Assembly: GCF_027497235.1 (NCBI RefSeq)
Contig: NZ_CP114902.1
Span: 1,191,501 to 1,255,500 of the forward strand
Reading direction: 5' to 3'
DNA from: Micromonospora sp. WMMD1128
GTDB lineage: Bacteria; Actinomycetota; Actinomycetes; Mycobacteriales; Micromonosporaceae
DNA length: 64,000 nucleotides
Part shown: piece after piece, positions 34,624-42,847 of the stretch
How positions within the stretch are numbered: the first letter of the stretch is position 1
Layout of the letters: every line of letters begins with the position of its first letter
Program-made: the position numbers and the translations under genes
Notes under the pieces: generated by a model
The model's database searches: none
The model's input: the letters and a program-made list of their open reading frames with translations, nothing else
Told to the model about the DNA's origin: nothing

Positions 34624-35553
34624 ATGGAACTTCGGATCTTCACCGAGCCTCAGCAGGGGGCCAGCTACGACCAGCTGCTCGCCGTGGCGCGCCGGGCGGA
34701 GGAGACGGGCTTCGCCGCGTTCTTCCGCTCCGACCACTACCTGAAGATGGGCTCGGTGAGCGGTGACCCCGGCCCCACCGACGCCTGGACCACGCTCGCC
34801 GGCCTGGCCCGCGACACCACCCGGATCCGGCTCGGCACGCTGATGAGCGCCGCCACGTTCCGGCTGCCCGGCCCGCTGGCCATCACCGTGGCGCAGGTCG
34901 ACCAGATGAGCGGCGGCCGGGTCGAGCTGGGCATCGGCGCCGGCTGGTACGCCGAGGAGCACACCGCGTACGGCATCCCGTTCCCGTCTGTGGGCGAGCG
35001 GTTCGACCGGCTGGAGGAGCAGCTCGCGGTCATCACCGGGCTCTGGTCCACGCCGGCCGGATCCACGTTCGACTTCCCCGGCAAGCACTACCCGGTCAGC
35101 GACTCACCGGCGCTGCCCAAGCCGGTGCAGCGGCCCCGCCCGCCGATCCTGCTCGGCGGCATGGGTCCGAAGCGCACCCCCCGCCTGGCCGCCCGCTACG
35201 CCGACGAGTTCAACCTGCCGTTCGTCTCCGTCGAGGACACCACGGCGCAGTTCCAGCGGGTGCGGGACGCCTGTGCCGAGATCGACCGGGACCCGTCCAC
35301 GATGGTCTGGTCCAACGCGCTGGTGCTCTGCTGCGGCCGGAACGACGCCGAGGTGGCCCGCCGCGCCGAGGCCATCGGCCGGGACGCCGCCGAGCTGCGC
35401 GCCCACGGCGCCGCCGGCACGCCCGCCGAAGTGGTGGACACGCTCGGCCGGTACGCCGAGGCGGGCAGCGCCCGGGCCTACCTCCAGGTGCTCGACCTGG
35501 CCGACCTGGACCACCTGGAGCTGGTCGCCGCCGAGGTGATGCCGCAGCTCTGA
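34624..35553 (+). CDS. LLM class F420-dependent oxidoreductase
   Basis: 309 residues. Luciferase-like TIM barrel: AEETGFAAFFRSDHYLKMGS, RIRLGTLMSAATFRLPGPLA, SGGRVELGIGAGWYAEEHTA and PPILLGGMGPKRTPRLAARY. In actinomycetes this class mostly uses coenzyme F420 and reduces or oxidises ketones, alcohols or ring systems. The start ATG 34624 is preceded by GGGGG at 34619-34623. It lies 32 bases after the monooxygenase and may be co-transcribed. Confidence 0.9.
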   Translation: MELRIFTEPQQGASYDQLLAVARRAEETGFAAFFRSDHYLKMGSVSGDPGPTDAWTTLAGLARDTTRIRLGTLMSAATFRLPGPLAITVAQVDQMSGGRVELGIGAGWYAEEHTAYGIPFPSVGERFDRLEEQLAVITGLWSTPAGSTFDFPGKHYPVSDSPALPKPVQRPRPPILLGGMGPKRTPRLAARYADEFNLPFVSVEDTTAQFQRVRDACAEIDRDPSTMVWSNALVLCCGRNDAEVARRAEAIGRDAAELRAHGAAGTPAEVVDTLGRYAEAGSARAYLQVLDLADLDHLELVAAEVMPQL

Positions 35554-35559
35554 GCGGGC

Positions 35560-35979
35560 CTACGCCCGCCGGACGGTGTCGAGCCGGCCGTCCCGGTCGC
35601 TGTCCAGGTACATCACGTCCGGGACGCCGTCGCCGTCGATGTCGACCTGCACCACGTCGGCCACCCCGTCGCCGTCCAGGTCGGTCACCACCTCGACGGA
35701 GCCGTCCAGGTGCCGGGTCACGATCGACCGGCTCCGCCCGTCGCGCGGCGGCGGCCCCGGGTGCGGCGTCGGGGCCGGCTCGGGCTCCGGCGTCGGCACC
35801 GGCGCGGTCCGCTCCGGTCCGGCCTCGGCGCTGGTCCTGGTCCCGGCACTGTTCCCGGTCCTGGCCCCGGGCCGGTCCGGTCCGGCCTCCGTCTCGTCCG
35901 GGTCGACGCCGGTCGGGTCGATCTCCTCCTCCGACGGGTACACGTCACCGTGGAGGCTCGGGTCGCGGTAGCTGCTCAT
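35560..35979 (-). CDS. Acidic protein with C-terminal calcium-binding-like DxDxDG repeats
   Basis: 139 residues from ATG 35979. N-terminal two thirds are Glu/Pro/Thr-rich and probably disordered (TPEPEPAPTPHPGPPPRDGR). The last 45 residues hold three tandem calcium-loop motifs: DLDGDGVADVVQV, DIDGDGVPDVMYL and DSDRDGRLDTV, like thrombospondin-3 or dockerin-type EF-hand loops. No signal peptide is seen, so the place of action is uncertain. Function unknown. Confidence 0.7.
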   Translation of the reverse strand: MSSYRDPSLHGDVYPSEEEIDPTGVDPDETEAGPDRPGARTGNSAGTRTSAEAGPERTAPVPTPEPEPAPTPHPGPPPRDGRSRSIVTRHLDGSVEVVTDLDGDGVADVVQVDIDGDGVPDVMYLDSDRDGRLDTVRRA

Positions 35980-36046
35980 CCGCCCAGGATTCCCGCTTCG
36001 ACCCCGGAGCAACCCTGCCCGCCCGCGATGGCGGATGATGCAGCGC

Positions 36047-37273
36047 ATGACCGACACCAACTGGGCCGGCAACGTCCGCTGGTCGGCCCGGACCCGGCAC
36101 CGGCCCACCACCCTGGACGAGCTGCGCCGGCTGGTCGCCGACGCGGACCGGGTCCGGGCCGTCGGCACCGGCCACTCGTTCAACCGGCTCGGCGACACCA
36201 CGGGCGCGCAGATCGCGCTCGACGGGCTGCCGCCCACCGTCGCGCTCGACCCGGACCGCGGCACCGTCACCGTCGCCGCCGGACTCCGCTACGGCGACCT
36301 GGCCACCGCGCTCCAGGCAAAGGGGTACGCGCTGGCGAACCTCGCCTCGCTGCCGCACATCTCGGTGGCCGGCTCGGTCGCCACCGCCACCCACGGCTCC
36401 GGCGTCGCCAACCGCAACCTGGCCGCCGCCGTGGCCGCCCTGGAACTTGTCACCGCCGACGGTGACCTGCGCACCGTCGACCGGACCGACCCGACCTTCG
36501 CCGGGCTGGTGGTCAACCTCGGCGCGCTCGGCGTGGTCACCCGGGTCACGCTCGACGTGGTCCCCACCTACGCGGTGCGCCAGTACGTCCGGCTCGGCCT
36601 GCCCCGGGCGGCGCTGGACGAGGCGCTCGGCGCCGCGTACAGCGTCAGCGTCTTCACCGACTGGCGGTCCGAGCGCTTCGACCAGGTGTGGATCAAGCAG
36701 TACGCCGACCAGGCGCCGCCCCCCGCCGACTGGCTGGACACCGTCGCCGCCGAGACGCCGCAGCACCCGGTGCCCGGCATGTCGCCGGAGCACTGCACCG
36801 CCCAGTTCGGCGAGCCCGGTCCCTGGCACGAGCGGCTGCCGCACTTCCGGCTCGGCTTCACCCCGAGCAGCGGCGACGAGTTGCAGTCCGAGTGGCACGT
36901 GACCCGCGCCGACGCGGCGGCGGCGCTCGCCGCGCTCGACCCGGTCGCCGAACGGATCGCCGCCGTGCTCCAGATCTGCGAGCTGCGGACGGTGGCCGCC
37001 GACGAGCTGTGGCTGAGCCCGAACTTCCGCCGGGACACGCTGGCGCTGCACTTCACCTGGGTCGGCGACCCGGTGGCGGTGGCCCCGGTGCTGGCCGAGG
37101 TGGAGCAGCGGCTCGCCCCGTTCGCGCCGCGCCCGCACTGGGGCAAGCTGTTCGACCGCGACCCGGCCGCCGCGTACCCCCGGCACGCCGACTTCGCCGC
37201 GCTGCTGCTCTCCTACGATCCGACCGGGAAGTTCCGTACCGACGAGATGGACCGCTACTTCCCCCGAGACTGA
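36047..37273 (+). CDS. aldO: Alditol oxidase (FAD-dependent, vanillyl-alcohol-oxidase family)
   Basis: 408 residues from ATG 36047. FAD-binding N-terminus with VGTGHSFNRL, where His43 corresponds to the histidine that binds FAD covalently in Streptomyces coelicolor alditol oxidase. Further close agreements are NLASLPHISVAGSVATATHG, SVFTDWRSERFDQVWIKQ, HPVPGMSPEHCTAQFGEPGP, PHFRLGFTPSSGDELQSEW and FAPRPHWGKLF. It oxidises the terminal alcohol of xylitol, sorbitol or other alditols with O2, giving H2O2. Two further in-frame ATGs (36035, 36038) are possible starts. Not clustered with the sugar operon at 501-7841. Confidence 0.88.
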   Translation: MTDTNWAGNVRWSARTRHRPTTLDELRRLVADADRVRAVGTGHSFNRLGDTTGAQIALDGLPPTVALDPDRGTVTVAAGLRYGDLATALQAKGYALANLASLPHISVAGSVATATHGSGVANRNLAAAVAALELVTADGDLRTVDRTDPTFAGLVVNLGALGVVTRVTLDVVPTYAVRQYVRLGLPRAALDEALGAAYSVSVFTDWRSERFDQVWIKQYADQAPPPADWLDTVAAETPQHPVPGMSPEHCTAQFGEPGPWHERLPHFRLGFTPSSGDELQSEWHVTRADAAAALAALDPVAERIAAVLQICELRTVAADELWLSPNFRRDTLALHFTWVGDPVAVAPVLAEVEQRLAPFAPRPHWGKLFDRDPAAAYPRHADFAALLLSYDPTGKFRTDEMDRYFPRD

Positions 37274-37306
37274 CGTCCGGCCCGTCGCGTTGCGGCGCGG
37301 CCGGGG

Positions 37307-38446
37307 TCAGCGGCCGGCGGGCGTCGGCGCGCGCATGCTGCCGCGCTGCACCGCGCGGCTGATGTCGCTCGGTGAGACGATCCCGACCAGCCGGTCATCC
37401 ACCACCACGAGCGCCCGGCCGTCGGTGCACTCGTTGAGCCGGGGGAGCAGGTCGGTGAGCTGCTCGTCCGGCCGGGCCAACACCAGCTCGTCGGCCCGGC
37501 AGGACACCTCGGCCAGCGTGGTCGACGCTCGGCGGTCCGCCGCGACGCCGCGTACCCGGTCCAGCGTGACCAGGCCGACCGGCCGGTCGTTCTCGGTCAG
37601 CGGCAACGCCGAGTGCCGGTACGCGAAGAGGTAGTGGTCGACGAAGTCGGCCACGGTCAGGTCGCCGGACGCGGTCTGCGGCTGCGGCGTCATCACGTCC
37701 CCGACGCGGATGCCGCGCAGCGCGTCACCCATCCGCGCCTGCCGCTCCTCCATGCCGGCCGCGCCGATCAGGAACCAGCCGATCAGCGCCAGCCAGAGCC
37801 CGCCGAAGCCGGCGCCGGACAGGAACCGCCACAACCCGAGGCCGATCAGCACGATGCCCAGCACCCGACCGGCGCCGGCGGCCACCACCGACGCCCGGGT
37901 CCGGTCACCGGTGGCCTTCCACACCGCCGCGCGCAACAGCCGCCCGCCGTCGAGCGGCGCGGCCGGCAGCACGTTGAAGAGCGCCAGCAGCACGTTGATG
38001 CCGGCCAGCCAGGACAGCGCGCCGAGCAGCAGCCCGTGCCCGCCGGCCACCGCGACCGCCACCGCGATCGCGCCGAACACCACGCCGATGACCAGGCTGA
38101 CGAGCGGCCCGACGCCGGCGATCCGTAGCTCCGCACCCGGGTCCTTCGCCTCACCCTTCAACTCGGCGACGCCGCCGAAGAGCCAGAGCGTGATCCCCTC
38201 GACCTCGATGCCGTTGCGCTTGGCCACCACCGCGTGCGACACCTCGTGGGCGAGCAGGCCGAGGAAGAAGACCACCGCGGCGGCCAGGCCGGCGGCGACG
38301 TAGGCGACCACGGAGTGGCCGGGGTACGAGCGCGGGAACAGGCTTGCCGACAGCGTCCAGGCGATCAGCACGAAGATGACCAGGACACTCCAGTTGACGC
38401 CGACGGGTACGCCCGCGACCTTCCCGAGCCGGAAACTCGCCCTCAT
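37307..38446 (-). CDS. Site-2 protease family (M50) metalloprotease with CBS domains
   Basis: 379 residues from ATG 38446. Zinc motif LLAHEVSHAVVAKRNG (HExxH) in a membrane helix, and the third ligand in NVLPAAPLDGGRLLRA. Six or so membrane helices are followed by a pair of CBS domains (IRVGDVMTPQPQTASGDLTV and VGIVSPSDISRA) in the last 130 residues. This is the Rv-type SpoIVFB-like group that cleaves membrane-embedded regulators, with CBS domains sensing nucleotides. Convergent with aldO. Confidence 0.92.
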   Translation of the reverse strand: MRASFRLGKVAGVPVGVNWSVLVIFVLIAWTLSASLFPRSYPGHSVVAYVAAGLAAAVVFFLGLLAHEVSHAVVAKRNGIEVEGITLWLFGGVAELKGEAKDPGAELRIAGVGPLVSLVIGVVFGAIAVAVAVAGGHGLLLGALSWLAGINVLLALFNVLPAAPLDGGRLLRAAVWKATGDRTRASVVAAGAGRVLGIVLIGLGLWRFLSGAGFGGLWLALIGWFLIGAAGMEERQARMGDALRGIRVGDVMTPQPQTASGDLTVADFVDHYLFAYRHSALPLTENDRPVGLVTLDRVRGVAADRRASTTLAEVSCRADELVLARPDEQLTDLLPRLNECTDGRALVVVDDRLVGIVSPSDISRAVQRGSMRAPTPAGR

Positions 38447-38523
38447 CGCTCCGTGATACCCGCCCCACCCACCAACACACCAGCCCCGGCAGCCGTGTGA
38501 ATGGCGTGAGATCTGCGTGCACT

Positions 38524-38549
38524 CGTACGTTTCGTACGGCCTGTACAAT
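38524..38549 (+). promoter_or_regulatory. Operator and -10 of the YefM/RelE pair
   Basis: Three palindromic hexamers with a GTAC core, CGTACG at 38524-38529, CGTACG at 38533-38538 and TGTACA at 38542-38547, are spaced exactly nine bases centre to centre. TACAAT (38544-38549) is a near-consensus -10 overlapping the last one, seven bases before the ATG. TGTACA is the known core of YefM operators. Confidence 0.7.
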
Positions 38550-38555
38550 CAGAGC

Positions 38556-38825
38556 ATGAGTGAGCCCGCTGCCGAACTTCCGATCTCCGATGCCCGCGAC
38601 AGCCTCGCGGATGTGGTGTCCCGTGCTCACTACGCCGGCCGGATCACCTACGTCACCCGTCGTGGGCAGCGCTTGGCCGCCATCGTCCCCGCCGATTTGG
38701 CCGAAGCGATCGAACGGGCAGAGGACGCTGCCGACGTCTCGGCGGCCCGCGACGCCCTCGCTCGGATCGATGCCGGCGATACCCCTGTCCCGCTCAGTGA
38801 ACTGCGTGACGAGCTGGGCCTGTGA
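38556..38825 (+). CDS. Phd/YefM-type antitoxin
   Basis: 89 residues from ATG 38556. Family start PISDARDSLADVVSRAHYAG with RITYVTRRGQRLAAIVPADL, the DNA-binding fold of Phd/YefM; the acidic end (DTPVPLSELRDELGL) binds the toxin. Its stop overlaps the toxin's start as GTGA. It should repress its own operon by binding the GTAC hexamers upstream. The -10 box is seven bases before the ATG, so the message may be leaderless. Confidence 0.92.
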   Translation: MSEPAAELPISDARDSLADVVSRAHYAGRITYVTRRGQRLAAIVPADLAEAIERAEDAADVSAARDALARIDAGDTPVPLSELRDELGL

Positions 38826-39103
38826 CCGTGCCGTCCGAGCAGGTCTTTACCGTGCAGATCGATCGAGCCGCGGCCAAGCTGCTGCGCAAGCTCGACAAGC
38901 CCGTACAGGCCCGCCTCGTCGCCGCTCTCGCCGGGCTGGCTATCGAGCCCCGCCCGGCTGGTGTCAAGGCGCTCACCGGTCACCCCGGCCTGCTACGGAT
39001 CCGGGTCGGTGACTACCGCATCATCTACACCGTCCGCGACGGTGAGCTGGTCGTCCTCGTGATCCACTTGGGCCACCGTGGCGACGTCTACGACACGCTC
39101 TGA
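38822..39103 (+). CDS. RelE/ParE superfamily toxin
   Basis: 93 residues from GTG 38822. RelE-fold landmarks: FTVQIDRAAAKLLRKLDKPV, PAGVKALTGHPGLLRIRVGD, YRIIYTVRDGELVVLVIHLG and HRGDVY. This matches the RelE branch that cleaves mRNA on the ribosome rather than gyrase-acting ParE, but the sequence alone does not prove it. It is coupled to the YefM-type antitoxin. Confidence 0.92.
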   Translation: MTVPSEQVFTVQIDRAAAKLLRKLDKPVQARLVAALAGLAIEPRPAGVKALTGHPGLLRIRVGDYRIIYTVRDGELVVLVIHLGHRGDVYDTL

Positions 39104-39146
39104 TCGTGATATCGGCCAGATGTTGGGTCGGGGGCGGCGACGTTGT

Positions 39147-40004
39147 TCATCCAGTGGCACGCCGGGGCGACTCGCTGACCACGGTGGGGGAGAACTCGTT
39201 GGCGGCCTCGACCGCCCACTCCAGCGCGAAGTCGGCCTCCTCCTCCCAGCCCGGCTCGCCGCCGACGAAGTGCGACCGGCCGGGGAACTCCCGGTAGCTG
39301 GTGATCGCGGTCGAGCCGCGGTAGAGGTTGGCCAGGCTGGTGGCGAGCGACGGCGGGATCACGTGGTCCTCGCCGCCGGCGGTGATCAGCAGCGGGGCAC
39401 GGTCGTCGCGCCTGCGGTCGATCTCGGTGGCCGAGTCCGGGTCCAGGTTGGCGAACGAGCCCTCGAAGAGCACGTGGCCGGCGCCGGGGACGGCGTACCG
39501 CTCCCAGGCGGCGTCCGACTCCGCCTGGGTGAGCGTGTTGCCGAAGGCGTACCGGAAGTCCTCGGCGGTGAACGGCACCGCGCGGTGGCGGTTGGCCGGG
39601 TTGTGCAGGATGGAGAACCCGGAGCGCAGCGTGCTGAGCGGCAGCTTGAGCACGCCCTTGACCGGCGCGGGGTGCACGCCGACGACTGCCGCGCCGAGCC
39701 TGCGGTCGAGCAGCAACTGGGCGATCAGGCCGCCGAACGAGTGGCCCATGACGATCGGCGGGCGGGGCAGCTCCCGGATGATCGCCGCATAGTGGTCGAC
39801 GATCGTGGGGATCCGCTGGCCGGCGATCGGCGTGGGGTCGGCCCGCAGCTCCGCCGGCTCGCGGTCCATGCCCGGCCAGGCCGGGGTGAGCACCCGGAAG
39901 CCCCGGGCCGCGTAGCGGTCGGCCCAGTGCTCCCAGCTCCGCGAGGTCATCCAGAGACCGTGGATGAGCACGATCGTGTCGACACGTCCGGTCGGTACGC
40001 CCAT
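39147..40004 (-). CDS. Alpha/beta hydrolase
   Basis: 285 residues. Canonical fold: TIVLIHGLWMTSRSWEHWAD with the oxyanion His-Gly, nucleophile elbow PIVMGHSFGGLIAQLLLD (Ser about 90), acid region LLITAGGEDHVIPPS and catalytic His in FPGRSHFVGGEP. No signal peptide. It is eight bases downstream of a TetR gene on the same strand, so the two are likely co-transcribed. Substrate unknown. Confidence 0.9.
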   Translation of the reverse strand: MGVPTGRVDTIVLIHGLWMTSRSWEHWADRYAARGFRVLTPAWPGMDREPAELRADPTPIAGQRIPTIVDHYAAIIRELPRPPIVMGHSFGGLIAQLLLDRRLGAAVVGVHPAPVKGVLKLPLSTLRSGFSILHNPANRHRAVPFTAEDFRYAFGNTLTQAESDAAWERYAVPGAGHVLFEGSFANLDPDSATEIDRRRDDRAPLLITAGGEDHVIPPSLATSLANLYRGSTAITSYREFPGRSHFVGGEPGWEEEADFALEWAVEAANEFSPTVVSESPRRATG

Positions 40005-40012
40005 GGCGCGGG

Positions 40013-40756
40013 TTACCCGGCCCGGCGGCCCTCACTCCCGGCCGGCGCGTTCGCGGCCAGGCCGTCGATCAGCAGGTCCAGGCCGAAGCCGAAGCGCTCG
40101 TCGCCAGCGCCGGCCATCAGCTCGTCCAGGTGGCCCAGGACCTGCGGGTAGGTCGACGCCGGTAGGCCCTCGTAGTAGGCCCGGAGCTGTCGGTGCAGGT
40201 TGGCCCACCATGTCGCCGGTTCCTGCCCGGCGGCGCGGGCCTTCTCCGCGTACAGCGCGCCCTCGTAGGCGTCGCCGGCGATGTAGAGGAAGAGCCGGTC
40301 GAGGAACCAGGCCGCCCGCTGGGGCGGTACGCCGCCGGCGAGCAGGATCTCCAGCATCCCTTCGGTGACGCGCAGCGCGTTCGGGCCGGTGGGGATGGTG
40401 GCGAGCGAGGCGAGCGCCAGGTTGGTGTGGGTGGCGTAGACGCGGTATGCCGCCCAGGCCACCTCGCGGATCTGCGCGGCCCACCGGGTCGGGTCCGGCG
40501 CCGGGACCACGATGTCGGCGCTGGCCCGGTCGACGAGCAGTTCGAGCAACTCCTCCTTGCCGGAGACGTGGGCGTAGAGCGACGCCGGCCCGGTGCCCAG
40601 CTCCTGGGCCACCCGCCGCATGCTCAGCGCCCCCAGACCCTCCCGGCTGATCAGGGCGAGCGCGGCGTCCACCACGGCCTGCTGGCTGAGCGGCTGGCCG
40701 GGGGCCGGCCGGCTGCGGGCGCGGGTGCGCCAGGGCGGGGCGGGTTGGTCGCTCAC
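40013..40756 (-). CDS. TetR-family transcriptional regulator (TetR_C-type)
   Basis: 247 residues from GTG 40756 (reading VSDQPAPPWRTR), with GGAGGTG a few bases upstream; the frame also has ATG 40786. HTH at AALALISREGLGALSMRRVA then QELGTGPASLYAHVSGKEEL. The C-terminal domain resembles TetR class tetracycline repressors. It is divergent from an MFS exporter and most likely represses it through the three palindromes at 40799-40845, with export of the inducing drug. Confidence 0.9.
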   Translation of the reverse strand: MSDQPAPPWRTRARSRPAPGQPLSQQAVVDAALALISREGLGALSMRRVAQELGTGPASLYAHVSGKEELLELLVDRASADIVVPAPDPTRWAAQIREVAWAAYRVYATHTNLALASLATIPTGPNALRVTEGMLEILLAGGVPPQRAAWFLDRLFLYIAGDAYEGALYAEKARAAGQEPATWWANLHRQLRAYYEGLPASTYPQVLGHLDELMAGAGDERFGFGLDLLIDGLAANAPAGSEGRRAG

Positions 40757-40798
40757 GGACACCTCCGACGGTCGGGACTCGAACATCGTACTTGCCGC

Positions 40799-40845
40799 GA
40801 ACGCTGTTCGTTGCTAGAACAGTGTTCGACAACGAACGCCGTTCG
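40799..40845. promoter_or_regulatory. Triple TetR operator between tetR-like and MFS genes
   Basis: Three copies of GAAC-N3-GTTCG: GAACGCTGTTCG (40799-40810), GAACAGTGTTCG (40817-40828) and GAACGCCGTTCG (40834-40845), spaced 18 and 17 bases apart, each a palindrome around its centre. Confidence 0.7.
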
Positions 40846-40862
40846 ACCGATCGGGGGAGCCC

Positions 40863-42302
40863 ATGACCATCGAAACCGTGACGCCGGAGCGGGCGGGAAC
40901 ACCTGGCACCGGTCACCGCTGGCGCTGGATCGCGCTCGCGGTGATCCTCAGCGCCGAGGTGATGGACCTGCTGGACGTGCTCGTCACCAACCTCGCCGGC
41001 CCGGCCATCCGGGCCGACCTCGGCGGGTCGCCCGCCCTCATCCAGTGGCTCGGCGCCGGCTACACGCTGGCCATGGCCGTCGGCCTGGTCACCGGCGGCC
41101 GACTCGGTGACCTGTACGGCCGTCGCCGCATGTTCCTGGTGGGGGTGATCGGCTTCACCGCCGCCTCGGCCCTGTGCGCGCTCGCCGCCGGCCCGGGCAC
41201 GCTGATCACCGCCCGCGTCGTGCAGGGCCTCTTCGGCGCTCTGCTCCTCCCGCAGGGGCTCGGCCTGATCAAGGAAATGTTCTCGGGCGACGAACTGGCC
41301 GCCGCGTTCGGCGCGTTCGGCCCGGTGATGGGCCTCTCCGCCGTCGGTGGCCCGATCCTCGCCGGCTGGCTCGTCGACGCCGACCTGGCCGGCACCGGCT
41401 GGCGGGCCATCTTCCTGATCAACGTGCCGCTCGGCCTGCTCGCCGCGCTCGGCGCGCTCTGCCTCCTGCCCGAGTCCCGGGCGTCCCGGGCCACCCGGCT
41501 CGACCTGCCCGGCGTCCTGCTCGTCTCGCTCGGCGCGGTGCTGCTTCTCTACCCGCTGGTCCAGGGCCGCGAACTGGGCTGGCCCGGCTGGACGCTCGCC
41601 ATGCCGGTCGGCGCGGCGCTGGTCTTCGCGGTCTTCGTCCGCTACGAGAGGGCCCGGCAGCGCGCGGGCCGGGACCCGTTGGTCGTGCCGACGCTGTTCC
41701 GCCGTCGTGCCTTCACCGGCGGCCTGGTCGCCGGCCTGGCGTTCTTCACCGCGCTCACCGGCTTCTCGCTGGTCTTCAGCCTCTATCTCCAGCTCGGCCT
41801 GGGCTGGTCACCGCTGCGCACCGGCCTGGCCTCGGTGCCGCAGGCGCTCGGCATGGTGCTCGCGTTCGCGCTGGCCGGCATGGGCCTCGCCCGGCGTCTC
41901 GGCCGGCGACTGATCCACCTCGGCCTCGTGGTGGTGCTGGCCGGCGTCGCCGGGATGCTGCTCACCCTGCGCCTGATCGGCGACGACGTCACCCCGTGGC
42001 GGCTGGTGCCCGCGCTGCTGGCGGTCGGCCTCGGGATGGGACTGGTGATGGCGCCCTTCTTCGACATCGTGCTCTCCGGCGTGGAGGAGGAGGAGACCGG
42101 CTCGGCCTCCGGCACGCTCACCGCCGTCCAGCAGCTCGGCGGCGCGCTCGGGGTGGCGCTGCTGGGCACCGTCTTCTTCGACGCCGCGTCGGGCGGTGTC
42201 GGGCACGCGGTGCGGGTCACGCTCGTCGCGGAGCTGGGCCTGGTGCTGATCACCGTCGCCGGCGCGTTCCTCCTGCCCCGCAACGCCCGCGAGGAGATGT
42301 AA
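40863..42302 (+). CDS. MFS drug exporter, DHA2 (EmrB/QacA) family
   Basis: 479 residues with 14 predicted helices. DHA2 motifs: VILSAEVMDLLDVLVTNLAG in helix 1 and GGRLGDLYGRRRMFLVGVIG (motif A) between helices 2 and 3, and GPVMGLSAVGGPILAGWLVD (motif C, antiporter). It should export drugs or dyes with the proton gradient. GGGGGAG is six bases before ATG 40863. It is divergent from its probable TetR repressor. The TAA stop touches repeat locus B. Confidence 0.92.
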   Translation: MTIETVTPERAGTPGTGHRWRWIALAVILSAEVMDLLDVLVTNLAGPAIRADLGGSPALIQWLGAGYTLAMAVGLVTGGRLGDLYGRRRMFLVGVIGFTAASALCALAAGPGTLITARVVQGLFGALLLPQGLGLIKEMFSGDELAAAFGAFGPVMGLSAVGGPILAGWLVDADLAGTGWRAIFLINVPLGLLAALGALCLLPESRASRATRLDLPGVLLVSLGAVLLLYPLVQGRELGWPGWTLAMPVGAALVFAVFVRYERARQRAGRDPLVVPTLFRRRAFTGGLVAGLAFFTALTGFSLVFSLYLQLGLGWSPLRTGLASVPQALGMVLAFALAGMGLARRLGRRLIHLGLVVVLAGVAGMLLTLRLIGDDVTPWRLVPALLAVGLGMGLVMAPFFDIVLSGVEEEETGSASGTLTAVQQLGGALGVALLGTVFFDAASGGVGHAVRVTLVAELGLVLITVAGAFLLPRNAREEM

Positions 42303-42352
42303 GGAAGGGGCCCTTGTTAACGGATTCGGTAGAGGAAGGGCCCCCGCTTAAC
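42302..42352 (+). repeat. Dispersed GC-rich repeat, locus B (two direct units)
   Basis: Units AGGAAGGGGCCCTTGTTAAC (42302-42321) and AGGAAGGGCCCCCGCTTAAC (42333-42352) with the spacer GGATTCGGTAG. The first base of unit 1 is the last base of the MFS stop codon. Same sense as the gene. Confidence 0.85.
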
Positions 42353-42377
42353 TGGCCCGGTGCGCACCGAGCGAGAA

Positions 42378-42590
42378 CTAACCAAGGGTTGTGCCGGGCG
42401 GCCGTTCTGACGCGGTGGGGGAGACATCAGTGAGGTCCGGGAGGCCGCCGCTCTTGAGCCATGCGGCGAACTCGCGGCGCATCTCCAAGGCGCTCGCGGC
42501 CCGGACCGCGCTGGCGGAGGCGTCCTGCCCGGCTGCCTGAGTTGGCCGGGTGTGTGGCTCGCCGTTCGAGTCGAAATCGGTGGAAGTCAT
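42378..42590 (-). CDS. Small hypothetical protein downstream of DUF397 gene
   Basis: 70 residues from ATG 42590 (MTSTDFDSNGEPHTRPTQAA). Hydrophilic, with one likely helix (ALEMRREFAAWLKSGGLPDL). GAGAGGGGC lies upstream. It is in the same orientation as and 37 bases after the DUF397 gene, so it may be a third member of that cluster. No domain recognised. Confidence 0.5.
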   Translation of the reverse strand: MTSTDFDSNGEPHTRPTQAAGQDASASAVRAASALEMRREFAAWLKSGGLPDLTDVSPTASERPPGTTLG

Positions 42591-42627
42591 GCGCTGCCCC
42601 TCTCTCACCACGCCGCGCCGGCGCGTG

Positions 42628-42834
42628 TCAGTCGACAGCGTGTTCCTGCTGGAAACCGCGAAGGAAGCTCTGCCACGCCTGCCCGTCGAAGAGGAGGACT
42701 GGGCCGCTCGCGTCCTTGCTGTCCCGCACGCCGACATGGCCGGAGAGGTTGTCTGCGACCTCGACACAGTTGCCGGAGCCGTTGCTGCGGGTGCTCTTCC
42801 GCCAGGTCACCGCGTCCTGGTTAGTCTCGTCCAC
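42628..42834 (-). CDS. DUF397 domain protein
   Basis: 68 residues. Typical DUF397: AVTWRKSTRSNGSGNCVEVA then VGVRDSKDASGPVLLFDGQA and WQSFLRGF. DUF397 proteins are encoded next to Scr1-type XRE/DUF5753 regulators throughout actinomycetes, and some such pairs act as morphogenesis regulators or toxin-antitoxin-like pairs. Here it lies 13 bases after a DUF5753 gene that lacks its HTH. Confidence 0.93.
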   Translation of the reverse strand: MDETNQDAVTWRKSTRSNGSGNCVEVADNLSGHVGVRDSKDASGPVLLFDGQAWQSFLRGFQQEHAVD

Positions 42835-42847
42835 CCCGGTCGTCCCC

